DNA of 64,000 bases, from contig NZ_QTKT01000010.1 in the NCBI RefSeq assembly GCF_018424605.1, forward strand, positions 1 to 64,000, read 5' to 3'. The notes under the pieces are model-generated. The model saw nothing but the letters and a program-made list of their open reading frames with translations. It searched no databases and was not told where the DNA came from. Of the stretch, positions 24,122 through 32,196 are shown piece after piece (within the stretch, counting starts at the first letter, position 1; each line of letters begins with the position of its first letter). Source of the stretch: Marinobacter lipolyticus (GTDB lineage: Bacteria; Pseudomonadota; Gammaproteobacteria; Pseudomonadales; Oleiphilaceae). A program made the translations under genes and the position numbers.

Positions 24122-26559
24122 GTGGATTCTCCTACTTTCAGCCGGTTCAGCACCGCCTGGGTGATGGTGCGGCGCGCTTCTTCATAGCCTTCCCAAGGAT
24201 CCGCTTTGAGCGCGCTGAGTCTGCGGCGAATATTATCCACGGTGTAGCGGTTAGCAGATGCGCGGTTGTTGAGCTCCTCCCAGCGTATGGGGGTAGCTAT
24301 CCCCGCGTTGCCGCGGGCACGAGTAGAGTAGCGGGCAATGCTGGTACTGCCCCTTCCGTTACGCAGGTAGTCGATAAACACTTTGCCTTTGCGCTTCGCC
24401 TTGGCCATGTTAGTGGTCAGTTTTTTTGGTTCATCACGGGCGTGGGCTTTAGAGATAACCTTGGTTAGCGCCTTGGCTTCGTCCCAACCGGGGCCGGGCC
24501 TGATCGGGACGACGAGGTGCAAGCCTTTGCCGCCGGTGGCCTGCAGGAAACTGTTCAGGCCCAGGGAGTCCAGTCGTGCGCGCAGTTCTTTGGCTACTTC
24601 GGCTATTGCTTTCCACGGCAGCTCCGGGTCGGGGTCCAGGTCGAAAACAAGGGTGTCAGGCCTTTCCAGGTCATCAAGCCTGCAACCCCAGGGGTGAAGC
24701 TCCAGCACGCCGAACTGTACCAGCCATACAAGGTCACTGACCGAATCTACATACACATAATCGGACGTGCCCCCGCGCTTTTCGGGAACCTTTACTCTCG
24801 GCACCTGGACAGCAAAATGTTGATCCGGGTGTTTCTGAAAGAAACATTCGCCAGAAAGCCCCCCGGGACACCGAAGGAGGGACAGTGGCCGCCGCCTCAG
24901 GTATGGAAGCATCCAGTCTGCGACGTCTCTGTAATACTGAGCTATCTCGAGCTTCGTGAGGTTTGTTTCCGGAAAAAGCACGCGTTCAGGGTGGGTTATT
25001 GGCACATTTGAGATAATGTTTCTGCCGTCAGGCTGTTTGTCGTGGTCGTCAGCCATCATCTGGACCTCGTCTGCGGCCTTGTCCTCTCTCACACCCCTGA
25101 ACACGGGGTGACGCAACACGCCGCTGCTGGTGCGTTCCGAATACTCCACGTCAACGACGATCTCTGGCCGAACCCAGCAGGCGTCCCGGGCGTCGGGTAG
25201 CTTTGCCGAGAAGGGCCTATCGGGGGTTCTCAGCTTACTCATTTGCTGCTGGAGGTTCCGCAGTTGGCGACCCGTGAATCCGGCGCCTACCCGGCCTGTG
25301 TATAACAGTTCCTCCCCCTGGAAGGCCCCTAGCAACAATGAGCCGAATCCCGGGCGTCGGTCGGAAGGAAGGTAGCCACCGATCACAAATTCCGCCTGTC
25401 GCATACACTTGGTTTTCAGCCAATGGCTGTGCCGGCCGGACCTGTAGGGCGCGTCGATCCGTTTCGACACCATGCCCTCCAGACCAAGCTGGCATACCTC
25501 CTCAAAGAACCCGACGCCGTGCCCCTGAATGTGATCCGAATAGCGAACCCGGCCATCCTCTGCCGAGGGCAGAAGCTCTTTCAGTATCCTCTTGCGTTCA
25601 AGCAGCGGTACGTCCACAAGGCTGTGATCGTTCAGAAACAGAAGATCAAACGCCTGATACGCAAGGTTGGCCTGTATCGGCTTGTTACTGCCAAGGCATT
25701 GCTGAAGTCGGCGAAAACTCGTCGATCCATCGGCCCGTGGCACGACCAGTTCACCGTCGATAACGGCGTTTTCTACATTCAGTTGTTCCAGCGCCGTGCG
25801 TATGGCAGGGAGCCGACGTGTCCAGTCCTTACCATTGCGGGTAAGCAGGGTTACCGAGTGTTTGTCCAGCCTGGCGATAAGCCGATAGCCATCAAACTTG
25901 AGTTCATGAATCCATTGGTCGCCTTCCGGTGGCTTCCTTGTCAGGGTCGCAAGTTGAACGGTTAGATTCTGCGGTAGTGTTGCGCGTTCGCCGGCGTTGG
26001 GCTGCCCCGCAATCTGCTCCATGGTACGACCGGATTTAACGCTCAGATCGTCAGGGGGCAGGGCGGGACCGCGCTTGTGCTGGTCGCTGCGCTTGATCAG
26101 CAGCCAGTTATTCTTTTTCGCTGTTGCCGCACTTTTTCTGAGGTGGGTTCGCACCAGGGTCCAATGCCCCTTAAGCTTCTCGCCATTCAGGCAGAAGTCG
26201 ATCCGGTCCGGCGTCGGTTTCTGCCTGGGTTCCCACGTGCCGCAATCCCATACCATGACAGTTCCGCCACCATACTCCTCTTTGGGGATCACACCCTCGA
26301 AGTCCCCATAATCGAGCGGGTGGTCCTCGACCTCAACGGCCAGGCGCTTTTCCCCCGGTTTGAGACTGGGGCCCTTGGGTACCGCCCAACTGCGCAACAC
26401 GCCTTCCCATTCCAGCCGCAGGTCGAAATGGTCGTGACTGGCGGCATGCTTATGCATTACATATCGCCCGGATTCACGGTTTTCGGCGGTGCGGCCGGCC
26501 GGTTCGGGGGAGCGGGAAAAGTTCCGCTTTTTACGATAGTTCACCAGCTTGTCTGGCAT
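24118..26559 (-). CDS. ligD: DNA ligase D (NHEJ phosphoesterase-ligase-polymerase)
   Basis: LigD processes, fills and seals double-strand ends held by Ku. The 813-residue protein has all three domains. The 3'-phosphoesterase comes first (about 1-170), with H42/H44 in HDHFDLRLEWEG and H80 in VEDHPLDYGDFEG. The ATP-dependent ligase is about 200-500, with nucleophile K221 in ELKFDGYR and EGMVSKR near 361. The AEP-type polymerase is about 522-813, with metal ligands D640 and D642 in VFDLDPDPE and GGKGLHLVVPI. This is the Pseudomonas-like order. ATG 26559 gives the usual start PDKLVNYRKKRNF; an ATG 27 bases upstream is possible. Five bases after the sodC stop. Confidence 0.96.
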   Translation of the reverse strand: MPDKLVNYRKKRNFSRSPEPAGRTAENRESGRYVMHKHAASHDHFDLRLEWEGVLRSWAVPKGPSLKPGEKRLAVEVEDHPLDYGDFEGVIPKEEYGGGTVMVWDCGTWEPRQKPTPDRIDFCLNGEKLKGHWTLVRTHLRKSAATAKKNNWLLIKRSDQHKRGPALPPDDLSVKSGRTMEQIAGQPNAGERATLPQNLTVQLATLTRKPPEGDQWIHELKFDGYRLIARLDKHSVTLLTRNGKDWTRRLPAIRTALEQLNVENAVIDGELVVPRADGSTSFRRLQQCLGSNKPIQANLAYQAFDLLFLNDHSLVDVPLLERKRILKELLPSAEDGRVRYSDHIQGHGVGFFEEVCQLGLEGMVSKRIDAPYRSGRHSHWLKTKCMRQAEFVIGGYLPSDRRPGFGSLLLGAFQGEELLYTGRVGAGFTGRQLRNLQQQMSKLRTPDRPFSAKLPDARDACWVRPEIVVDVEYSERTSSGVLRHPVFRGVREDKAADEVQMMADDHDKQPDGRNIISNVPITHPERVLFPETNLTKLEIAQYYRDVADWMLPYLRRRPLSLLRCPGGLSGECFFQKHPDQHFAVQVPRVKVPEKRGGTSDYVYVDSVSDLVWLVQFGVLELHPWGCRLDDLERPDTLVFDLDPDPELPWKAIAEVAKELRARLDSLGLNSFLQATGGKGLHLVVPIRPGPGWDEAKALTKVISKAHARDEPKKLTTNMAKAKRKGKVFIDYLRNGRGSTSIARYSTRARGNAGIATPIRWEELNNRASANRYTVDNIRRRLSALKADPWEGYEEARRTITQAVLNRLKVGEST

Positions 26560-26564
26560 AGGCG

Positions 26565-27182
26565 TCAGTCTTCTGCGATACCACAAGCGATGGCACGTCC
26601 AGTGCCCCCGGTAGAATCGGGCTCGTCTGAGTAGTTGTCGCGCTTGCTATGAAGAACCAGCGCCCGGTTCTGGAAATCTCGGGTGGTGACCCGAGGGGCA
26701 TAAAGAGCGGTTTCGGCTGTACCTGAGTCATCCACAAACACATTCGGCAAATCACCGCGGTGCCCGTGACCCCAAGGCCCTCCGTGGTTTCCTTTAATGC
26801 CAGGATCCCAGTGTTCACCTGCTTCCTCGGCAGGTTCAACGCTAGATCCGGCAGCTCTGCCGGACTCCTCAGTCGCGCCCGCTTCGCAACTGTCACCTTC
26901 GTGGATATGCAAACCATGCATGCCGGGGGTCAGGCCTTCAAGAGCGGGTTCAATAACCACACCCGTGGCACGCTGGGATACCCGAATCACTCCGATAACC
27001 TCACGTTCTTCGGAGCCGGCAGCTTTCATCTCGATGCGAAGAGCGGTTTCGCCTGTTATTGCCACCGGGCTCCCGGTCCCTTCTCTTTCGCCATAGGCGA
27101 GGGTGGCAGCAGATCCTAGCGCCAGCACGAGGTATAAAACAGCGGAGCGATTTAAATGTCTGACGATTGGCTCGTGCTGCAT
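26565..27182 (-). CDS. sodC: Cu/Zn superoxide dismutase family protein (copy 1)
   Basis: A 205-residue exported protein with an N-terminal hydrophobic signal (SAVLYLVLALGSAATLAYG). Metal ligands appear intact: GMHGLHIHEGDSC (Cu), HWDPGIKGNHGGP (bridging and Zn) and GHRGDLPNVFVDD (Zn). The last Cu His is in VLHSKRDNYSD, and GRAIACGI follows near the end. An unusual Glu/Gly-rich insertion of about 20 residues lies between HIHE and HWDP. The ATG at 27182 has GAGGAGAAACGC upstream. It dismutates periplasmic superoxide. Five bases before ligD and 32 bases after the second sodC, so transcriptional linkage to ligD is likely. Confidence 0.9.
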   Translation of the reverse strand: MQHEPIVRHLNRSAVLYLVLALGSAATLAYGEREGTGSPVAITGETALRIEMKAAGSEEREVIGVIRVSQRATGVVIEPALEGLTPGMHGLHIHEGDSCEAGATEESGRAAGSSVEPAEEAGEHWDPGIKGNHGGPWGHGHRGDLPNVFVDDSGTAETALYAPRVTTRDFQNRALVLHSKRDNYSDEPDSTGGTGRAIACGIAED

Positions 27183-27214
27183 GCGTTTCTCCTCTATAAA
27201 CGGGCGGTGGAAAA

Positions 27215-27763
27215 TCACTCCACCTGAACAACACCGCAAGCGACGCGTTCACCGCCGCCGCCCAGAGGTTCAGGGGTGTCTGAATAACTGTCTCCGCCGT
27301 GATGAATGACAAGAGAGCGCCCGGCAAAGTCAGCAAACTCAAGGTTTGGTGCTAGCTCTGGCTGACTTGCTTCTCCCTGCTGGTTAAAAAAGAGTGCGGG
27401 CAGGTCGCCGAGGTGGCCGTCGGTTTCAAACGGGCCTCGATGCGCTTCGGTCTTATCGGGGTCATAATGGCCGCCCGCCGCCGCTGCCGCGACCTGAGCG
27501 CCGTCCTGACTGGCAGGACGGCAGTCCGGGTTTTCATGGAGATGAAAACCGTGTAACCCTGGCGAAAGTCCTTTCAGGTCAGGGATGAGCAATACGCCAT
27601 ATTGATGCTCTTTGACGGTGATCGTACCAATCGCACTTCCGGTCCCTTCTGCACTGACTTCGTGTATGTCTACGTCAACCGTTTCGTCCGCTTTCGTCCA
27701 CTGAGCGGTAACGAGCAGTGCGATAACCGCTGGGATCGCGTAGGCGCCGGTGATAGTTCTCAC
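27215..27763 (-). CDS. sodC: Cu/Zn superoxide dismutase family protein (copy 2)
   Basis: A 182-residue exported protein. The signal peptide (ITGAYAIPAVIALLVTAQW) precedes VDVDIHEVSAEGTGSAIG. Ligand motifs are complete: GLHGFHLHENPDC, GGHYDPDKTEAHRGP, GHLGDLPALFFN, VIHHGGDSYSD, GGGERVACGV. I chose GTG 27763, which places the signal peptide at the terminus behind GAGGAAGAGAAC. The upstream ATG would add 21 charged residues before it. This copy is closer to typical bacterial SodC than its downstream neighbour, so the two are diverged paralogues rather than a recent duplication. Confidence 0.9.
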   Translation of the reverse strand: MRTITGAYAIPAVIALLVTAQWTKADETVDVDIHEVSAEGTGSAIGTITVKEHQYGVLLIPDLKGLSPGLHGFHLHENPDCRPASQDGAQVAAAAAGGHYDPDKTEAHRGPFETDGHLGDLPALFFNQQGEASQPELAPNLEFADFAGRSLVIHHGGDSYSDTPEPLGGGGERVACGVVQVE

Positions 27764-27843
27764 GTTCTCTTCCTCGCTTCGCTCGAACGTGTTTATCAGA
27801 CAGGGAGGCATGCCATTCCCTCGCAACGGGTCTGAACAAGACG

Positions 27844-28290
27844 TCAGGTCTTCTGTTCGATTGTCGTTACGATCCAGGCCCGGTGTCGCCGCTCATCCTC
27901 AAGCCCTTTGGTGAGTATGGTGTGGATGTGATCAGGAAATGCCTCCTCAACCATACTCTCGTACTTGCTGTTGGTCTGATCTTCGTTAGTTTTCATGGCC
28001 TTGAGGATGGCCTCATCCCCGGCCAGGTCCGCGAGCTGAACTTTGCCCTTGGTGAGAATTTTCTTGAAATCTCCACTGTCTGGCGGAGTGCCGCCTTCCT
28101 GGCGAATGACCTCACTCAGATCGCTGATATGACGTTCATGGTCTTTCATGAACTCCGTCAACCTGCTTTTGAAAGTCGTGTTATCCAGTCGCTGTATGGC
28201 CTCCTGATAGGCCGCGACAGCATCGTAATCCAGTTCGACTACGTCGGATAACTTATTGATGATCGAATCTTTGTTCAAAATCTCGCTCAT
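27844..28290 (-). CDS. DUF2383 / PA2169-type four-helix-bundle (ferritin-like) protein
   Basis: A 148-residue, almost wholly helical protein. LSDVVELDYDAVAAYQEAIQ (about 14-33), FMKDHERHISDLSEVIRQEG (about 46-65), ESMVEEAF and LEDERRHRAWI (about 135) give a ferritin-like E/H pattern. The family is common in stress-linked regions of Pseudomonas relatives; no catalytic role is established. The ATG at 28290 follows GGAGATTCCTC; the long upstream extension is basic and unsupported. Within the nine-gene run, 46 bases after the Cys-rich gene. Confidence 0.85.
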   Translation of the reverse strand: MSEILNKDSIINKLSDVVELDYDAVAAYQEAIQRLDNTTFKSRLTEFMKDHERHISDLSEVIRQEGGTPPDSGDFKKILTKGKVQLADLAGDEAILKAMKTNEDQTNSKYESMVEEAFPDHIHTILTKGLEDERRHRAWIVTTIEQKT

Positions 28291-28336
28291 GAGGAATCTC
28301 CATTTCTTCCGTCTACTGTTTCGTTTACTCAATCGC

Positions 28337-28669
28337 CTATGCGGCGATGTCCCGACATAGCTCGGCGCATTCCTTACACGCACGTGCGCAGTCCTGACAG
28401 TGGGTATGATCATGCTTGCCGCATTCGTCTCCGCATGCCTGGCAAACCTCTGCGCAGGCACGGGCCATAGTGCTCAAACATTCGCTTTCACGGGCCAGCG
28501 CACCTGCGGTCAGCCGACAGACATTGGCGCAGTCAACGTCCAGCCGGATACAGCGGACCATCTCTTTGACATTGTCCTCTTCCAGGCAGGCGACCGAGCA
28601 GTAATCGCACGTAGCCGCGCAGCGACTGCAGGCTGCAATGCAAGCGTTAAGAACGTCTTTGTCTACCAT
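28337..28669 (-). CDS. Cys-rich four-helix-bundle protein, probable copper storage protein (Csp3-like)
   Basis: A 110-residue protein with 19 cysteines, mostly in C-x3-C and C-x2-C steps along four helices (residues 10, 14, 17, 21, 24, 28, 40, 47, 51, 64, 72, 76, 79, 83, 91, 94, 98, 101, 105), plus H86, H88 and H90. This is the pattern of Csp proteins, which hold many Cu(I) ions through thiolates inside the bundle. No signal peptide is present, so it should be cytosolic like Csp3. The start has AAAAGGAGATTCATC upstream. Next to two Cu/Zn SODs, which need copper. Confidence 0.88.
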   Translation of the reverse strand: MVDKDVLNACIAACSRCAATCDYCSVACLEEDNVKEMVRCIRLDVDCANVCRLTAGALARESECLSTMARACAEVCQACGDECGKHDHTHCQDCARACKECAELCRDIAA

Positions 28670-28710
28670 GATGAATCTCCTTTTTAACTAGCTGGGGCTG
28701 CTCTGAGTGG

Positions 28711-29142
28711 TCAGTGGCCACGCGGCCTTTCAGAGGTGACGCCCTTGAGGATCTCGCCGACGGTCTCCTTGTTCAGGTGTTGCGCCATATCGCCGATGCT
28801 GACAACGCCAACCAGCCGTTTGTTGTCCCCCACCACGGGCAGGCGACGCACCTTCAGTTCGCTCATATTGCGCGCTACCTGATCCACATCCTGATCAGCC
28901 TCGCAGTAATATAAGGCGTCGTCGCTCAAGACCTCGTCCACCGTTGTGCTGGCCATGTCTTTACCCTTGGCGACGGCCCGCGCTGCGATGTCGCGGTCGG
29001 TCAGCGTGCCCTTGAGTTCGTCGTTGGCTCCAATCAACAAAAAGCCAACGTTTTCTTCAGCCATGATGGCTGCTGCATCCTTAAGCAAAGTTGACGGGCT
29101 CACGGTTTCTGCGTTCGGGTTCATTACGTCTTTAACATTCAT
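28711..29142 (-). CDS. CBS-domain-pair protein
   Basis: A 143-residue protein made of two CBS motifs: VKDVMNPNAETVSPSTLLKD / VGFLLIGAND / GTLTDRDIAARAV (about 3-57), then VRRLPVVGDNKRLVGVVSIG (about 97-116). Stand-alone CBS pairs bind adenosine nucleotides and act as energy or stress sensors; the ligand here is unknown. The start has AAAGGAGTCAAACA upstream. First gene of the nine-gene minus-strand run, so its 595-base upstream region probably holds the run's promoter. Confidence 0.9.
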   Translation of the reverse strand: MNVKDVMNPNAETVSPSTLLKDAAAIMAEENVGFLLIGANDELKGTLTDRDIAARAVAKGKDMASTTVDEVLSDDALYYCEADQDVDQVARNMSELKVRRLPVVGDNKRLVGVVSIGDMAQHLNKETVGEILKGVTSERPRGH

Positions 29143-29737
29143 TGTTTGACTCCTTTGTCTCGGTACCTTGGGCGTAACTTCCGGGTATCCCGGTTCTGAA
29201 TCCCATAAAGGAAGAATGCGAAGAGCACGCCAATATTGGCCGAGCCATCAGTTTTTTTACCGAAATAGGATTCGAGAGAAGCTGAGCAGGGAGAAATGGG
29301 CGAGCGTTCGCTCCCAAACTGCGATCGGAGAGCGTGACCTCACGTTCGTTTCGCGAATGGCATGGGCACCTATGTGCCCATATTTACAGGTGACTTGTAA
29401 TATTTTCTGTCTAGAAACATTCAACCGATGTGTATCGAAAAAGATACGCCCATAATGACGGCACTTATATATAGCCTTATAAAATATAAGGGCAGGCGGA
29501 CCCTTATTTTTGTGATATTAAAAAAAGATAAATAAAACAGAGTGATAGGTTTATAAAACGAAGATTTACTATCCTTCATACCTTATTGTTCAAGTAAGCG
29601 TGGTACTGCTCAGTACAGTGCTCTATTCTGGTATTGGTCCCGTTTCTTTGTGTGGTGCCCTCCTTCCCTCTGGCAACATTTTGGGTGCTGCTTCCGGGAC
29701 ACCTTTTTCGTTAAGAGCCGCTGATGAGGATTGCTGA
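29143..29737. other. Long divergent regulatory region between the CBS gene and the Crp/Fnr gene
   Basis: No credible gene in 595 bases. It has a perfect 8-bp stem palindrome at 29362-29381 (ATGGGCAC/GTGCCCAT). A GC stem lies at about 29295-29312 and a 7-bp AT stem CCTTATA/TATAAGG at 29475-29491. The part from about 29380 to 29600 is strongly A/T-rich. Likely carries promoters and operators for both directions. Confidence 0.55.
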
Positions 29738-30532
29738 ATGGCCAGGGAGCTGATTAATGCACTTGCTGGGAATGTGGAATGCGTAACAGAGTTGTCAGAA
29801 GCGGAACAGCTGATACTGAGTGAAATTGAACCACAACGGATTCATTGTGATAAAGGTTCTGTGGTGTTCCGGGAAGGTGAGCCGGCCCACTCTTTTTTGC
29901 TAGTCGAGCATGGTATCTGTTTTAACCACCGCCACCTCGAGGACGGAAGCAGGCAGATCATCGATCTGTATTTTCCGGGCGAGATGGTTGCCCTCGGGGA
30001 ATTATCCAGTGCCTATCACTCTTCTGGGTTAACAGCTTTTTCGGACGCGGTTATTCTCGGGTACGACAAAGCTGAAATAAAAGAACGCTTTTCACGTTCG
30101 CCCTCGCTTTCGCGCCTCTTTATCGAGTTGATGTCTCAGGAACAGGCAAATCTGACAGAGCGCCTTGTGGGAGTTTCCCGCCATTGCGCACGGCAACGAG
30201 TGGCGCATTTCCTACTTGAGGTACATTTCCGGTCATCTCGAGCGATGAATTTCAATTCCCGCGTTCCGCGCCCATCTATCTTCGAGATTGGACAACCCGA
30301 AAGCGGTCGAAGTGCCCTGGTCTCCATTCCGCAGGTGCTGATAGCCGATGCGCTGGGTCTGAGTGTGGTACATGTTAACCGTGTTCTCCGCCAGTTCCGG
30401 CAGGAGGCTCTGACACAAACTCAATGCCATGGGATTGAAATTCTGGATCTCGAGGGGCTGAAAAGTGTGGCAGGCTGGCTTAGTGCTGAACCCCGGATTG
30501 CCCCGGCGCAGATGCCGCAAATAAGTAAATAG
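29738..30532 (+). CDS. Crp/Fnr-family transcriptional regulator
   Basis: A 264-residue regulator with an N-terminal cyclic-nucleotide-binding-like barrel (KGSVVFREGEPAHSFLLVEHG about 47-67; FPGEMVALGELS about 88) and a C-terminal winged helix (SIPQVLIADALGLSVVHVNR about 205, then VLRQFRQEAL). The recognition helix SVVHVNRVLRQ matches neither classic Crp nor Fnr, and there is no N-terminal cysteine cluster for an Fe-S centre. An insertion of about 20 residues (SSRAMNFNSRVPRPSIFEIG) lies before the helix-turn-helix. The start has TGAGGATTGCTGA upstream. Divergent from the nine-gene run, so it may regulate it. Confidence 0.88.
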   Translation: MARELINALAGNVECVTELSEAEQLILSEIEPQRIHCDKGSVVFREGEPAHSFLLVEHGICFNHRHLEDGSRQIIDLYFPGEMVALGELSSAYHSSGLTAFSDAVILGYDKAEIKERFSRSPSLSRLFIELMSQEQANLTERLVGVSRHCARQRVAHFLLEVHFRSSRAMNFNSRVPRPSIFEIGQPESGRSALVSIPQVLIADALGLSVVHVNRVLRQFRQEALTQTQCHGIEILDLEGLKSVAGWLSAEPRIAPAQMPQISK

Positions 30533-30682
30533 GTGTACGAAAGCTATAGTAAAAATCGCGGACTTTTCCGAGGGTGTAAGCATCATGGTGTTGGAACAAA
30601 GGTCGTCAGACGCAGAAAGTCATGTGCATGAATCTTGCAGTTATTCCTGAGTAGTTAATGATGAACGGAAGGGAGAACTCAG

Positions 30683-30919
30683 ATGCAACCAGGGCATGAT
30701 GGAGAGACAGGTTTGCAACCGCTCCATGAAATCCTGAGGCGAGGGCGGGAAGCGATTTTGCAGCGGTGGGAGAGCCTGAACCGTCGCACACTGGCCGTGG
30801 CATGGGCTTTAACAAGTGAGCAACTTCGAAACAACGTCCCGGATATCCTGAATGAGCTCGCCGATCAATATGAAGGCAGCCTGAACACCTCCCGCTACGA
30901 ACCGTACCCTGTTGCATGA
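30683..30919 (+). pseudogene. N-terminal fragment of a sensory GGDEF-EAL protein (RsbRD-like domain), truncated by an internal deletion
   Basis: A 78-residue frame with a good ribosome site (GGGAGAACTCAG). It encodes a helical domain (LQPLHEILRRGREAILQRWE, then LRNNVPDILNELADQYEG) like the RsbR-type N-terminal module. It runs straight into the diguanylate cyclase region at about 30900 but in the wrong frame, ending at TGA 30917-30919. The signalling and GGDEF-start segments expected between are absent. Most likely the 5' end of one ancestral gene that lost its middle; it might still be made as a short protein. Confidence 0.6.
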
Positions 30920-32156
30920 GCAAGTGGCCCATGAAGTCGCTCACGCGCAACGAAATCATAGTACTTTGGCTTTGCTATACCTGGATCTGGATCTCTTCAA
31001 GAGGGTCAATGACATGCACGGTCATGGGGCTGGCGATGACCTCTTGAAGCAGGTAGCCAACAGACTCAAGAACTGCGTGCGGCGGACGGATACAGTGAGC
31101 CGGCTGGGTGGCGATGAGTTCGCCATTCTACTGACTGATTTTGATCGGCCAGCCTTTGCAGGGGAGGTCGCAGAAAAAATTGCACACCGACTGAGTGAAC
31201 CGTTTCTCCTGAATGAAGTAGAAGTCAATATCTCAACCAGTGTAGGGATAAGCATCTTTCCTGACGACGGGCATGACGCAGGCACCCTGCTACTGCATGC
31301 GGATACAGCGATGTACCATGCGAAGGCATTGGGAAGAGGACGAACCCAGTTCTTTGCGCAGGAGATGAACCAGCGAACAGCCGAACGCCATGCACTGGAG
31401 CAGGATCTTAAGGCAGCGATTGCAAAGGGGCAGCTGTCGCTGTATTTCCAGCCGCAGCTCGAAACGAATTCCGCTGAGATGATCGGGGCGGAAGTTCTAT
31501 TGCGTTGGCACCACCCACAACAGGGGCTTGTATCCCCGGCCAGGTTTATCCCGATAGCCGAGGAAAGCGGCCATTTAATGGTTTCCCTGGGGAACTGGGT
31601 GCTAGAAAACGTTTGTAAGCAAGCCAGGGTGTGGTTAGATGCAGGGTATTCTATCCCGCGGCTATCGGTGAATGTCTCGGCAGTCCAGTTTCGTGATGAC
31701 CAGTTTCTGCAGCAATTGGAGAGCCTACTGCATAACTGCCACTTGCGCCCGCATATACTACAACTAGAACTCACGGAGTCCATCATTATGAGCGAGGTGG
31801 AAGGGGCAACTGATCGGGTCCGCACGCTTAAAGATATGGGTGTTTGCATTGCCATTGATGACTTCGGAACGGGGTACTCCTCCCTCAGTTATCTGAAAGA
31901 TCTTCCAGTTGATGAGCTCAAGATCGACCAGAGCTTCGTTCACAACATTCAGTCTGACAGGGACAGTGCTGCCATTGTCGAAGCGGTCATTCGCATGGGC
32001 GAAAGCTTGAAACTGAGAGTGATCGCCGAAGGGGTCGAGAATGGTGAATCTTTTGCATTCCTCGCCCAGAATGGCTGTGAAGGGCTGCAGGGATATCACT
32101 TCAGCAAACCCATTCCCGCGGCGGCTTTCGAGCGCCAGTATCTAATTAATTTCTAG
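30912..32156 (+). CDS. GGDEF-EAL domain protein lacking the start of its GGDEF domain
   Basis: A 414-residue frame with an apparent TTG start overlapping the previous frame by 8 bases. The GGDEF domain begins abruptly (NRTLLHEQ in the frame upstream, then LALLYLDLDLFKRVNDMHGH). The usual DxLTGLPNR opening is cut, but SRLGGDEFAILL is intact near 70. The EAL domain follows with AEVLLRWHHP (EVL for EAL), VNVSAVQFRD, LELTESIIM, AIDDFGTGYSSLSYLK, LKIDQSFV and AEGVEN. The EAL metal and catalytic residues look complete, so phosphodiesterase activity is possible. Cyclase activity is doubtful because the first helix is lost. Confidence 0.75.
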   Translation: MHEQVAHEVAHAQRNHSTLALLYLDLDLFKRVNDMHGHGAGDDLLKQVANRLKNCVRRTDTVSRLGGDEFAILLTDFDRPAFAGEVAEKIAHRLSEPFLLNEVEVNISTSVGISIFPDDGHDAGTLLLHADTAMYHAKALGRGRTQFFAQEMNQRTAERHALEQDLKAAIAKGQLSLYFQPQLETNSAEMIGAEVLLRWHHPQQGLVSPARFIPIAEESGHLMVSLGNWVLENVCKQARVWLDAGYSIPRLSVNVSAVQFRDDQFLQQLESLLHNCHLRPHILQLELTESIIMSEVEGATDRVRTLKDMGVCIAIDDFGTGYSSLSYLKDLPVDELKIDQSFVHNIQSDRDSAAIVEAVIRMGESLKLRVIAEGVENGESFAFLAQNGCEGLQGYHFSKPIPAAAFERQYLINF

Positions 32157-32196
32157 TCGGTCTTTCCGGACGGTTACATAACCGGCGTTTCGTTCT

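Noticed and set aside
26797..27588. Tandem sodC genes as a recent duplication
   Set aside because: The two proteins differ throughout, with a long insertion in one; this is an old paralogue pair.
29250..29600. Fnr/Anr box (TTGAT-N4-ATCAA) upstream of the Crp/Fnr gene
   Set aside because: No match by eye; only unrelated palindromes were found.
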